64,000 nt of DNA from Zhengitettix transpicula (GCA_037074705.1 CM073591.1:63909397-63973396); one strand, 5' to 3'. Shown: positions 27,483-38,932, counted from the stretch's first letter. Notes: generated from the letters alone by a model not told the origin. Translations and numbers: made by a program.

Positions 27483-28283
27483 CAGGGTGGTTATAATTAA
27501 ACTGACGGTATTCCGAGTGAATAATTTGGGAAAAAGAATTAATAGTTCCACTTGCTGCCACCAGGCGCTGTAAGCAGTCAGAATATGGCGTAGGATAAGG
27601 GGGAGAACGATCAAACGCATGATAACGGTAGTTCTGTCACGATTATTAGGGTATGGTCACAAATTACAACATGTGTTCAAAATAGTCTCCCCGACTCAGC
27701 AACATGCTGCATCCGTACACGGCCTGGTCGACATTTGTTCGCAGAATATCCGGTGTAATTTGAGCGATATGTCGTCGCATGCTACTCTTAAGATGAGGAA
27801 GAGTCCGGTCAGGAAACCTGATAGACACGATCTGTCACATGAATTTAGATTGGGGTATCTGGAAACTGCCTGGTAAGCGACATGTGGTGACGCTCCATCT
27901 GACATCTGCACGTTATAAGGACCTCCTTGTGCAACACGTGATTCCAGGTTTGCAAGAACACAACTGTGTCCACACCACTATTTCCATGCAAGATGGAGCA
28001 TGTTATTGAGCCGCGAGACATGAATACATGTTGTAACTTGTGACCATATCCTAATAAACATGACAGAACCACCGTTATCATGTGTTTGATCGTTCCTTCA
28101 CTTTTCTCGTACCCACACCACAGCACCATATATTCACCCGGTTGCATAAAGTGGAACTATTAATTTTTTCAGCATTATTCGCTAACGCACCAGTTAATGA
28201 ACATATCTACAATTTTTCAGCTGCCTGCGACAGCTCTCACTGTAACGCTGGGAATGCCGTCAGTTTAATTATAACCACCCATG
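27483..28283. mobile_element. Foldback element made from mariner-like sequence
   Basis: The ends are long inverted repeats. The left end starts CAGGGTGGTTATAATTAAAC and the right end, reverse-complemented, starts CATGGGTGGTTATAATTAAA. Similarity continues inward for roughly 200 bases on each side, so both strands encode a copy of the same string, MITVVLS(R/C)LLGYGHKLQH. The core carries two opposed transposase scraps. On the minus strand, MQMSDGASPHVA is followed by SRYPNLNSCDR (usually QDGAPPHIA ... RSPDLNPCDF). On the plus strand, LVQHVIPGLQEHN leads into SMQDGA. They meet head-on near 27890-28000. The left end abuts a TA; the right end does not. Confidence 0.75.
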
Positions 28284-29339
28284 CAAGTACTAACAGGGAA
28301 AATTTAATATTTCTAAAACCATAATGAAACCCTTTCTCGTTTATAGCTAGTAAGTTAATATAAGACCTACAAAACATACGCAAACTATTAAACAGGAAAA
28401 TTGTGCTGCATACTTCTGGGGATATGAATGTTTACAAAATGTTGATACAAAAGTTTAAGAAATTTCTGTGAATATTGACGATCGAAGAGTTTATTGAACC
28501 AGATATAGACTACATTTATAAGATTAGCATGTCTGGCATAAACTAAAATGGTCATTTTAATCGTTCTTCCTAACAATTTTGATCAATTTCTATTGAAGTT
28601 GAAGATTAGATTTGTTCCTTAAATTTCATCCTATATATAACAAACACACACTTAAACCGGCTTCAGGGTTAAAACAAATCATACATCGGTGCCCTGCAAA
28701 ATGTTGACGTCAGCATTGAAAGAGGTCCTTCAATGATGTTTAGGAAAGAACGACAACGGCTGGATTCATTCAAGGCAAAGTACTGCTTTATTCCTGAAGA
28801 CCTTAGCTCGCCAGCTTAGGAACGCTAAGAAAATATTTGCACTCTTCTTAGCGGTACTAATTATAGTCTTTGTGGCACACAAGACCCATGTAAGTCACTT
28901 TGCGTCCAACTAACTTAAACAAAGTAGGTACCGTCTCACGTTAACAAACTTCTACTCAAATTAGAAAATTCTAACGCATTAACCAAGTGATTCGATCATG
29001 GCCGTATAATATTGCAATTCAAGTCATTTTTATAACACTACTTCCGACACTTGGGATTAAAAATATTGCTAAAAGACGCGACTCAGAGATATTATAGGCA
29101 AGTTCTCTGTAACTCTAAACGAACAGATCGCTTGATTATATATAATCAATCGGCAGTGTTATTTGCATCTAGCACACTAAGGTTCTCTGATAAAGTCTCG
29201 GCTGCGCCTTTAAATGGAAATTCTACACGAATGATTTTTTCCCACGTGTTAACAAAACTATCAGAAGCCGTGTGAAATTACAAGCAATTCTATTCAGCAG
29301 TTGTCTGTAGGCGGTCGATAGAACCGTTGTCGGACGTGT
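28284..29339. other. Unassigned intergenic DNA
   Basis: No recognisable coding sequence or repeat; frames of 60-75 codons only. Confidence 0.4.
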
Positions 29340-30215
29340 GTTGTTAGAAATGAAAAAAATTGCAACGTGCAGTGGTTTAAAGACGACAGACTATTCAATC
29401 CAGGATAGTGAATGTGAAAGGCCATCAATTTCCACAATTAAGAAATGGGCGGAAGAATTTTAACGCAGCTGTGAAAACAATAGTGTAGCGTAGATTTCAT
29501 TTCCCAGTAGCGAAGGTCAAACTCGCCAAAATGCTCAAAAATTTACAGAAATTCTGCCACTCCCAAAAAATTCCACCCTTACCGCCCCCGCCACTGCTTG
29601 AAGGGGTCCAAGATAATGACGTCCAAAAAGTGCAGCAACACTTAGCAACATCCAAAAAGTGCACGATATTTCATATACTGCAGAAAATACCAAAATAACG
29701 CGTCGGTTACATTTTGCACGGGTCGATCTATCCTGCGAATGGTCAGTACGAGTCAAAAACGCATGTGGGCGACATTTTCCCAATAATGCTTGACATGTTT
29801 TACGGAAAACGACGGATTATCTGCGTCGAAATGTTACAATGCATGCAACATGGATTCACCATTATAAACCAGAATCGAAACTACAGTACAAGTATAATTA
29901 AATTGGAACGCAAACATTTGTGAAAATAGACCCGGCTGGAAGAAAAACAAATTATTTTCCATCAGCCCATAAAAGCGTCTTAGCTTGGGAAAATTGAGAA
30001 ATTTAAACTATGTGCAGGAACATCCACCCTACTGCCCAGATTTGTCGCCTACGGATTTTCTGTTCCGGAAAATCAAAATTTTCCTTGATTTTCGTTTCGT
30101 CCAATGAAGTAGACGATTGCGGCTGTAGACCGGTACTTTTGGAGCACTTACAGCATAACTGTACAAGGAAACTATAATGAAATTGGAATACTGGTAGATT
30201 ATATGTATTGATATT
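29340..30215 (+). mobile_element. Mariner transposase pseudogene
   Basis: Through frameshifts and stops, the plus strand retains mariner landmarks in order. STIKKWAEEF is the N-terminal helix-turn-helix region. PKSAATLSNIQKVHDI corresponds to the GRPK..TTPE segment. RVGYILH follows, then WIHHY.PESK around the second catalytic region, and EHPPYCPDLSPTDFLF near 30015-30060, the SPDLAP(S/C)DF.LF signature with the final Asp present. It covers almost the whole gene but is heavily mutated. I could not define its terminal repeats. Confidence 0.75.
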
Positions 30216-30256
30216 AAACTTGATTATGTTGAAAAATAAACCTACATTCGAACTCA

Positions 30257-31047
30257 GTTATAACGAGAACCCAGTTATGATTAAATTATACTTTTCCAAT
30301 TGAAATCAATGCTTCCGTGTATAAATAGACCAGAATATAACGAGCAAATCTCTCGAGCTTCGGAAACTTCCTAGGGACAGCTACGGTCTGACTTTCGCCC
30401 TGCCAATACCCGTTTGCCGTGACTGATTTATTCCGATGATTTCCATGCCACACATTTTAAAGTCGAAATTAACATCCAGAAAACAATTAATGATGTAAAA
30501 ATTTACTGAGTCACATTTCGCCTGTTCTTTTTTAGGTCTGAGACTGCAAAAATGTTTTTAATGAAAATTATATGGACATGAAGAAAGTCTTTCGATCAGT
30601 GAAAATTTGAAATTAAAAGTGAAATCAACCGCGCCGTTAAGCATGTTTGCCGGAGCAAAAATAGCATTTTCATCTTCAACTCTCAACGTTACTGAAGAAC
30701 AAACAGATCTACATTAAGTCCTTCAAAAAGAAGTCCAAAAAAACTAGAATTTGTCAATGGAGATATTACAATTACAAGGTTTAAAACTCAACTTACTTCC
30801 GGCCTACGTTTTGACGGTCCTATCGTGAAAGTGCAAGCATAACGATTTGTCAGGAAAGTTTATCTATGAATTTTTTATATTTCGCTTTAGTTTAATGTAA
30901 TTATCTTGTATTATATTATAATGTGTAATCTCTTGTAATTCGGATTAACGATTAATATATATATAATATATACGAAATATAAATCGGATTAACGAAACCC
31001 AGACAATTACGAGCAAAATCGGACGGCCCCACCATTCTCGTTATAAC
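30257..31047. repeat. Possible pogo/Tigger-like inverted repeat pair
   Basis: GTTATAACGAGAA occurs on the plus strand at 30257-30269 and exactly inverted at 31035-31047. Related TATAACGAG and TTAACGAA words lie beside them (30334-30345, 30993-31000). Pogo/Tigger termini are rich in such words, which suggests a small non-autonomous element. No transposase is seen between them and no TA target duplication is clear. Confidence 0.25.
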
Positions 31048-32129
31048 AAGTTCGTCGGTATTATGAAAAAATAAATAGTTATTTTCACTTAGTTCATTTC
31101 CAAAAAAGAAATAGCGAACCACTCGCATCCAAAGCAATTAACGACAAACGAAATTTCTAAAAGAATGAATTTGCGAGTAAAAAGAAAAACAGTTGTGATT
31201 GGTCATACGCTGATGGACAATTCATAAAATGAAACGTTACATAACTTGCAACATGGCATACATAGCATCATTTGGGCCGTACACGTTACTCTACTTCGTC
31301 CTAATATGCCATGAAATACTTTGTTCTCCAAGAGTGTTTTAATTATCTTTTAAAAACGAGGTTTCAGCTACTTGAGAAGTCTCCGGCGGTGGCAAACACC
31401 ACATCCTTAACACAAGACCGCAGGAAGAACTCTCGCTGTTCACATCCGGCAATAGCGTCACAGCAGACGAAGGACGCAGACCACTCCGTTGTATGTTGCA
31501 TGTGTGCGAGCCGATTGAAACAAATTTGCCGTACATGAGATCAATGGGCCGGTCGGTACACTTTCATACCTGCCTCTTGTCAATTCGTTCTTAACGCGAA
31601 GAAGTTAGTCACTGGGAGAGTAAGAAGCGCTAGGGCAGTTCGACCAGATAAGTTAATGGCGTAATCTACCATAATAGCTGCGAAAACCTAATTCTGCTAT
31701 TCGAACATTGTGTTCAGTGTCAGAGCACCTTGCCCTCCAAAATGTTTACGACGGCAAAGCTGCATCCCTGATCATGAGCTCAGAACTCCATACAGGATAA
31801 TTTTTGAAATAATTGCAACCGTATTAATGTAGTATTTATTCGTTAATATTCCTTGCATCTAGTAAGTATTTCAGAAGCAATTCCATCACTCGAGTAAATG
31901 TCCCAGAAACTTGCTAAATATAATGTTAAGTATTTTTTTACCCTTTCAGAGAGAATTTGGTAAACAAAAAACTATTACATTTAATTCAACTACTTCAGTC
32001 GTATGTCTTCAACTATACTCAGTCTGTCCCGGAAGAAAAGTGACTGATTTTACGTTCACGTAATTACTAATGACATATGTGAATGTATGTATGAATTAAC
32101 TAGAGTGGAATATAGACTACCTTTTTTTT
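31048..32129. other. Unassigned intergenic DNA
   Basis: A GC-richer patch at 31370-31560 is open on both strands for 65-75 codons, but I recognise no protein and see no splice-bounded exon. Confidence 0.4.
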
Positions 32130-32600
32130 TGACAGTATGTTTTGAACTTCGGTCGTGAAAGGACCAATGAAGAAACGTGTTTTAAATTGGGTAAAAGTGC
32201 CACAGACACACTTGAACAATGAGTCGTAAAAACGCTTTCAAGTGGTTTCTTGATATTAGAGAAAACATTGAAGATGATCCACGTAAATCAACAAAAAGTT
32301 CAAAAACTGTCTGGCTGAAATTCTTCGAAATCGTGCATCTACAAGGTTAATTGAGGAGTTTACTGGAATTAATAAAAACAACTGTGCATCGCATTCTAAT
32401 TGAAAATTTGGGCTAAAAGGACATTTATTGTCGCTCACTCATTGACGATCAAAAAGATTGCAGATTGGAACACTGCAGACACATGAAAAGATCGGAGCTA
32501 GAGATCCAGATTTTATGCCTTGTATCTCACCAGCAGATGAAACTGCGAAATCTTCGGTGACAGAAACGCAATTTAAATCATCCGTGTTAGTTACTAATTA
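32130..32600 (+). mobile_element. Mariner transposase N-terminal remnant
   Basis: Across frames the plus strand gives KLGKSATDTLEQ, then the DDPR motif, then TTVHRILIENLG, then LIDDQKDCRLEHC. These match, in order, the N-terminal DNA-binding half of mariner transposases (GKSATET.., DDPRSGRP, TTVHRIL.E.LGM, LTDDQK..RVE.C). The catalytic half is missing or unreadable after about 32540. It is a different copy from the one at 29.3-30.2 kb. Confidence 0.65.
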
Positions 32601-33178
32601 AAAAAACTGTAGTTTGCTGAATATTTTCCGATACGAGTACACGTTATATGTAAAATTGTATTATTATTATAGAGTGAGTTATAAGGGCATATAGATCTTT
32701 CAAAACTAACTGCTTTTCTCATATATAACGGCGGACGTTGAGTAACTTTCCAGTTCTTAATACATAATATTACAATGTAAACATCATAAAACGGTATGAG
32801 TGATCTTTATAATTAACTATAATAATTAATTAGATGTATCTATTGCTAATTACTTAACGAGCTAAAATGTTTTCTTGAAAAAAGAAGATACTGTATTCCT
32901 TAGTAGTAAGGAATTCATCCTAATAACACATTTCTTAAAACACTGTCCTCCGCCGAATACAATTTGCACTTAAAGTTTAAACTATTTTAAAGTTTGACAT
33001 ATAGTTTTCATACAAAAAAATCGCAACTGAAATTGCGTCCACAAAATAATTAATTTGTCAGTTAAAGAACCTCAACTTTAAACCAGTGTTGGTATTAACA
33101 ACGCTCAAAATTATACTAGATGTTATTGAGAAATAATACAAGCATTACTCAAATCATCTTCTTTGATAATCTACAATG

Positions 33179-33181
<3 letters not shown>
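32601..33181. other. AT-rich DNA, nothing recognised
   Basis: No open frame or repeat identified. Confidence 0.4.

Positions 33182-33210
<29 letters not shown>
33182..33210. repeat. (TA)n microsatellite
   Basis: Near-perfect TA dinucleotide run at the left edge of the first LTR-like unit. Confidence 0.9.
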
Positions 33211-33214
<4 letters not shown>

Positions 33215-34140
33215 TACTAATTAGAGGCCATTAATGATTTTGATAATTGGATAGTTATTGTGGATTGTTAGAGGCGCCAATTTCAAAGGAGACAATGTAT
33301 AGGCGAGATTTGTTTGGCCGCGAGCGCTTTCTGAAACAACAGTCGGGTGTTGAAAGTCGGACAGCGACAGCGATCAGGGTGGCAGGCACAAATTCATCCG
33401 GAAAGATTTAAAATTAAATTTGAGTAAGAAATTTTGGACAGTAAAATTTCAACGATAAAGTTACAAACAGTAACCAAATAAATCACGCAGAAATAAAAAT
33501 CTATAAGTACTGTGACCGCCACCAATTCCAGAGAGAAATAATTCGGAACAATTTGTTCAACCAATAATCCAGAAGGAGCTTGCAGTTTCCAGAGGAGAGC
33601 CATGAAATTTACGACCGTGTTTTTGTTTAATCAAATGTGAATTCAGTGATTTCATGGCATTTTAGTGTGAATTGTGAGGTGAGCCCGAGCCCAACAGAGT
33701 TAAGCCTGGTGCCAGCAGATGTTTTGTAAGTACGAACAAATTTGATCAAGTTTTGTAAACGATAACTAAAGGTAAAGTCTTCAGATTTCGATTTCACGTT
33801 TTATTTCATCGTTTAACTTCTTAGGTTGTAAAGGAATTTGATTGTGTAACGTAAATATAAAGGTTGTTTCTTTACTTAGAACCATGAGAAGAGAGTTGTA
33901 AAATCTATAAAATTGAAAAATTTTAAATGTAAATAATCTCATAAAAATGTTGTAAATTTCAACTGAATAAAAGTAAATTGTTTTGTAAAGTTTCAAAAGA
34001 ATTTCGTAATTATTTTTCAATCCTTCACTTTAAATAAAAATGAATATAATTGATTCATAAACCAACTATGGAATTTAAATCACTAATTAATCTTTTGCAA
34101 TAAAGTGTTTAATTAATTAATTTTTAACTGTTTATTGCAA
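33211..34140 (+). mobile_element. Solo-LTR-like unit, copy 1
   Basis: It belongs to the same family as copies 2-5. It starts in TA-repeat DNA with TATTACTAATTAGAGGCCAT, related to the AATTAATCAGGCCATTAAT start of copy 2, and ends ATTGCAA followed by TATA. Internally it shares the (T)GGTGCCAG...GTAAGTACGAA segment and the polyadenylation-prone AT-rich 3' third. It is the most degraded copy and its TG/CA ends are mutated. It encodes no protein. It lies tail to tail with copy 2. Confidence 0.5.
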
Positions 34141-34145
34141 TATAT

Positions 34146-35147
34146 TGTAATAAACACATTGTTAGGGTTAATTAATGAATCAATTAACGAAAATTTATTT
34201 ATATTTAAAAATTTATTGTTGATAAATTTACATCGTATAAGACCTATTTTGCTCGCCGAATTTCATCCAGTTAATAACAAATACTTTAATTTTTCATTTA
34301 TTAATTCGTGGCATTTATGAAAATACAGTTATTATATCATTACAATCAAATACGTCGGATCTCTATATCTCAGGGTCACTAAGGGGTTTGATAATTAGAA
34401 CAAAAGCAATGTATAAACTGACAATTAACAATTCAAATATAAAAAGTTAACCTAAAACAATGTGAAGAAAACTGAATGAAACGAAAACTGAACGAAATCT
34501 GACTATACCTTTTTAATTATCGTTTACAAATTTGCATAAAAGTTTTGTTACTAACGGATTGTCTGTCTGGTACCAAATCTCTCTCTTTATCTTGAAAAAT
34601 ACCACACTAAAAGGCCATTTTTACATTGACTCTACACTTCATTGAAGTTTTTAATACACACGATTGAAATCGTCGTCCTCTGCTATCTGGAACCTCGGAT
34701 GAGCCGCACCCTTTGGTCAGCTAGTGGATGCCGGTCTCCTCTATGCGAAAATTGTTTAATCAGTGTGAAGCAACCATTTGCTTCACCGTGTGCAAATTAT
34801 TATGTTAATCTCTCCGTAAAAATATTTGCTTGCTTTCATGTAAAAATACAGGATCTCGCCATTCGTACTTTATATCTGAAGACTTTACTGTTTGTTGCTC
34901 TAGATGAACTGAACTATATTTTATCTCCCCGTCGACTTTTAACTGTTTCATCTCTCGTACGCAGATTTTAGACTCCTTCACCTTTCATCGCCGATTCCAG
35001 ACTGCCGTTCTCCAAGCGCATACTCAGTTCTCTAAGCGCGAGGTCTCCATTGTTAAACAAAGGAAAAAAAACCGCCTTCATTGTCGCCTTTACGCATTCG
35101 TTTTAATTACATTAAAACAATTAATGGCCTGATTAATTGGTATTACA
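34146..35147 (-). mobile_element. Solo-LTR-like unit, copy 2
   Basis: A 1002-base unit with LTR-type ends: on the plus strand it starts TGTAATAAACAC and ends TGGTATTACA. It is flanked on both sides by ATAT (34142-34145 and 35148-35151), a 4-base target duplication. It is the reverse-oriented relative of copy 4. Shared blocks include the CTATCTGGAACCTCGGATGA region, the GGTACCA(A/G) block, ATCTCAGGGTCACTAAGG and GTTAGGGTTAATTAA near the 3' end. The 109-codon frame inside (34642-34971) also appears, diverged, on the opposite strand of copy 4, and is not a gene. Confidence 0.65.
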
Positions 35148-35148
35148 A

Positions 35149-35164
35149 TATATATATATATATA
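35149..35164. repeat. (TA)n microsatellite
   Basis: Short TA run directly after copy 2 of the LTR-like family. Confidence 0.85.
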
Positions 35165-35438
35165 AAGCATGTAAGGATAATGTGACATTGTTAAATTAAT
35201 AAACTATAATATATATGTATATAATATGAAAATGGGTGTGGCCGTTACGAACGCGTATGGTTAAGATATTAGTTTGGCGGCTTGAGCCTAAACTGCAGCT
35301 GTGTTTGTCATAAATACTTCTACTAAAACCACGTTTCTCATAAATTAACACCCTAAGTAAACTGTATTTAATGGCTATGAATTAAGTGGAATATTACAGA
35401 AAATTCAGTTTTTATTTTTCCATAATAAAAAAATAACC

Positions 35439-35520
35439 TGGCGCCCAGTAAATAAACGAATCTTGGAATTCGTACAGCTAGTGAAGAATGAGCAAATCTG
35501 GCAAAACTTCGAATAAAGAA
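35439..35520 (+). mobile_element. LTR retrotransposon leader remnant with tRNA-Lys-type primer binding site
   Basis: TGGCGCCCA at 35439-35447 is the start of the primer binding site used with tRNA-Lys by many insect Ty3/Gypsy elements. An A/T-rich LTR-end-like AATAAAAAAATAACC lies directly before it. A short leader and ATGAGCAAATCTGG (ATG at 35488) follow. The same arrangement recurs at 61605-61675, with TGGCGCCCC and GAGCAAAT...CAAACTTTG. Only the first part of the leader survives. Confidence 0.4.
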
Positions 35521-36639
35521 AGTTTTCTTAAATAAATATATATATATAACGTTTATGGTTATAGATATTTTTAAAATTCATAGAATATGCTATTAACTCA
35601 CTGAGAAACTCTGATACTGAAACATATGTTTTATTGTAGAAAAGATTTTTAGCCACAATCAATTTATTTTAATATAAAATTTCAGGTTTCCAACGTGACA
35701 GAAAAAAACAAAATAAATTTTAAAACTAGTAAAATGATTTAAAATTTATTATCATAATATAAGAAATCGTTTCCAGTTTTTCCCAAAGTATACAAATCTC
35801 ACAATAAACCCTAAAATGAAACCAGATAACCAACTGCGAAGACTTAACAGCGCTGACCTAGCACGATAGCAATTACGAGATTAAGGCTTCCTCATCGGCC
35901 TCATACCTGACCAAACAGAGAATTTCTCTGGTAACACCGGTTATCTTCACACTGTAAAAAGTGCGAAGCGAGTTTCACGAATATAATGTTTAAATATTCG
36001 TCTTAAGCACTGACTCTATATGATTCCGTGCATCGCGGATGACAGTGGCTAAATTGGTCGGAAAATTAGGCGACTACGACGATAAGGATGATATAGCGTG
36101 ATAAGGATGAGACACAAAAATTTCCTCCGTTGCAAAATACAACGTATCAAATATTCATGGTAATATGAAATTGCTTTGACCTGCAAACATTAAGTAGCAT
36201 GTATTTTTATATAATCACGTAAGTAATCTAATTAGCAATTAATTTATTGTAAATTGTAAGTCTAATAGTACATTTGGTATGAGATTTCGACCATCATTGC
36301 CATTATCATCAAAAATTGGCAAAAAAATAGCACAGTAAATATTTATATCAATTATACTATTTACGTAGGTATACACTAGGAATAGGAGGCGCAGTAGATT
36401 TATAATATAAAATTCATAAGTTCTGAAACTACAACAAACTGGTTGAAATGAAATAACATAAATTAGAGGATTTTATTCATTTAATAGATGTTCCATGTCC
36501 CTCAGAAATCAAGTTCCAATGCTCACATCTATACCATTATTTTACAGCAATGAGTAAAGAAAACATCACTAACATTTTATTTATGGCCACATGAGTGGAG
36601 AAATAAATAAATACACATATATAACATATAATATAAAAC

Positions 36640-36644
<5 letters not shown>
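35521..36644. other. AT-rich DNA, nothing recognised
   Basis: No gene or defined repeat apart from a short TA run near 35536-35547. Confidence 0.4.

Positions 36645-36675
<31 letters not shown>
36645..36675. repeat. (TA)n microsatellite
   Basis: TA run that hosts the insertion of LTR-like copy 3. Confidence 0.9.
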
Positions 36676-36678
<3 letters not shown>

Positions 36679-37018
36679 AATGCCTGTTAAGTGAGGCATT
36701 GTGTCCGATTGATAGTCTGGACTGTTGGAGGGGCAGTTTAGTAATGTGTTTACTTAGGACTGAGTATTTCTTCGTTCTTGGAAGCGCTGGGTGTGTGGTC
36801 TTGAGAAACCATGCACGTGCGTGTGGGGGTGGGAAAGTACAAGTCCAAAGTAATTGAGGGTCCTGTCTCGATTGTCGGCTTGACATGACGGAGTAGTTAG
36901 CCATTTGCTGACTACGGAACTGCAGCTGCATAATATAAATCTCGGGATAATGGAAGAATCTGTCAACTGGCATTTGCGACGAAGTTTTCGAACAATGGAC
37001 AAAGGAAAAGGCTGGGAG

Positions 37019-37026
37019 TATATAAG
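37019..37026 (+). promoter_or_regulatory. TATA box in LTR-like copy 3
   Basis: TATATAAG, in a locally GC-richer context, sits about 27 bases before GAGTTAGTCG. That is the right distance for transcription to start at the edge of the tandem array. Together with the 3' AATAAA this gives a U3-R-U5 layout. Confidence 0.45.
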
Positions 37027-37045
37027 GGAGAGATAAGCTTTTGAG

Positions 37046-37205
37046 AGTTAGTCGTACTGCGATCACCGAGACTGGAGGATATGATAGTTAGTCGTACTGC
37101 GATCAGCGAGACTGGAGGATATGATAGTTAGCCGTACTGCAATCACCGAGACTGGAGGATATGATACGGAGTGGTGCTGCGATCACCGAGGATGGAGGAT
37201 GAGAT
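37046..37205 (+). repeat. Four tandem 40-base repeats
   Basis: Units start at 37046, 37086, 37126 and 37166. The first three differ at only a few positions; the fourth is more diverged. Each unit contains CGTACTGCGATCACCGAGAC followed by TGGAGGATATGAT (with variants). The array is confined to LTR-like copy 3 and I did not see it in the other copies. Confidence 0.9.
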
Positions 37206-37883
37206 TAAGAGAGACATCGTTTAAGGGAGGAGAATGTGTTATAAGTTGCACTCTGCGAGAGAAATAGCCAAATATTCATCGATAAACATTTTGTATGCTG
37301 AAGTCTAATCTATTCTATCCTCAAATTAGAGCACTGTATTCGATTGTAGGAGACCAGGACACTGCATCCAGCGTCAAATAATCTTCAGAACGAGCAAATA
37401 ATATTTCCTTAACGAACGGAGAACCAACTTTTGTAAAACCAACAGTGTTTATTGGAATCAGTGTTTAAAACGGCCAGTATATAAAGTGTGTGTACGAACG
37501 AGCCAAATTTTCCTGAGTAATCGTAAGTTAAAATTTCATAGTATTCATATATGTAAACCGAATTAAAAGATAAAGTCAGATATCGTTCTTTTCTTTTGTG
37601 TTGATAAAATAAACTCTTTAAAGTTAAAATCAATCTTGTAGAATAAGTTCGTCAATAATTAATTTCGTCTATACGAATAAATATGTCCTTTTAAATTAAA
37701 TGTAAATGTTATGTTCTTTGATTAGTTAAATGTTCTGTCCGTTATCAAACCCAGTAAAGATCTTTGAGAGAATGAGATATGTTTTTTATTAAATTGTATC
37801 ATTGTTTTAATTTTTGTTAAATAAATTTTGTTTGTTATAAAGTTTATAATTGCTCATTTAAAAGCCCATCATATTTGATTATT

Positions 37884-37886
<3 letters not shown>

Positions 37887-37920
<34 letters not shown>
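37887..37920. repeat. (TA)n microsatellite
   Basis: TA run separating LTR-like copies 3 and 4. Confidence 0.9.
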
Positions 37921-37923
<3 letters not shown>

Positions 37924-37924
37924 T

Positions 37925-38916
37925 TGTAATGACAATTAATTAGTCCATTAATTGTTTTTAAATAATTAAATTGTAGCCGATAAAAATTGAATTGTAGCGG
38001 TATGAGCTATCAAAGACAACAATGGCGACGAGTTATTTTCCTTTGTCGGAAAGCCGAAATGGGAAACGCACGCGCGAAAGCAATTCAGTCTGCACAGAGC
38101 CTGGGTCGAGAGAGTATCAAACAAAAAATCTAAAATCTGAGTACGAGAGATAATACAGTTCAGTTCACTTAGAGCATCAAACAGTAAAGTCTGCAAATAT
38201 AAATTGCAAATCGCGAGTTCCTGTATGGAAGCAAGCAAATAGTTGTACATAGAGATTTTCATAACAATTTGCAAACGGGGAAGCAAAAGGTTGCTTCACA
38301 ATAATGGAACAATTTTCGCATTGAGGGACTGACAACCACTAGCAGACCAGAGGGGGCGGCTCATCCGAGGTTCCAGATACCTGAGGACGAGAGATTATAG
38401 CGTGTGTATTAAAATCGCAATGAAGTAGAGTCAGTGTAACTAAAAATGGCCTTTTAGTGTGTTAGTTAGAAAGAGAGATCTAGTACCAGACAGACGATCC
38501 GTGAGTAACGAAAACTTTGATAAATTCGTACATAAACGATAATTAAAAGGATAGAGTCAGATTTCGTTCAGCTTTCTTTCTACTTATTCATATATTTCAT
38601 ATTGTTTTACGTTATTTTTTTTATATTTTGAATTGTTTATAGTCAAATTATACATTGATTGTGTTCTAATTATCAAACCCAGTAGTGACTCTGAGATTAA
38701 GAGATTTTCAACATATTGGATTGTAAATATTGATGTGTATTCACTAAAACAACATAAATTGTAAATAATTAAAGTAAAGTTTTGTAAATTTTGATCAAAG
38801 AAAGACGTATAAAGATAGGACTAATAATGTGCATTTTTAAGAAATAAAAAAACTTTTAAATGTTAATATTTTTATTAATTATTCTTTTAATTAACCCTAA
38901 CTTGTTGATCATTACA
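37925..38916 (+). mobile_element. Solo-LTR-like unit, copy 4
   Basis: A 992-base unit starting TGTAATGACAATTAATTAG and ending TTGATCATTACA. It is the direct-orientation relative of copy 2: shared segments include GGCTCATCCGAGGTTCCAGA, AGTACCAGACAGACGATCCG, ATAAACGATAATTAAAAGG and TTAATTAACCCTAAC. The flanks TTAT and AAAT do not match, so its target duplication has decayed or the ends have rearranged. It is noncoding. The MITE at 38933 follows almost immediately. Confidence 0.6.
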
Positions 38917-38932
38917 AAATATATCATAATAC

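Larger units (their letters stand above)
36676..37886 (+). mobile_element. Solo-LTR-like unit, copy 3 (with TATA box and tandem repeats)
   Basis: A 1211-base unit beginning TGTAATGCCTG and ending TTGATTATTACA, flanked by ATAT on both sides (36672-36675 and 37887-37890). It has the internal order of an LTR: a GC-richer 5' part with TATATAAG at 37019-37026, four 40-base repeats just downstream, then an AT-rich 3' part with AATAAA at 37608-37613. GTTATCAAACCCAGTA near 37741 matches copy 4 (AATTATCAAACCCAGTA). It is longer than its relatives mainly because of the tandem array. No gag or pol sequence adjoins it. Confidence 0.65.

Noticed and set aside
29535..29783. 82-codon minus frame
   Set aside because: It is the antisense shadow of the plus-strand mariner pseudogene.
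36581..37066. 161-codon minus frame
   Set aside because: It runs through a TA microsatellite and the promoter part of LTR-like copy 3, giving alternating Ile/Tyr residues; not a gene.
34642..38286. Similar translated frames at 34642-34971 (plus) and 37966-38286 (minus)
   Set aside because: They lie in oppositely oriented copies of the same LTR-like unit; the similarity comes from the shared DNA, with no start, splice or domain support for a protein.
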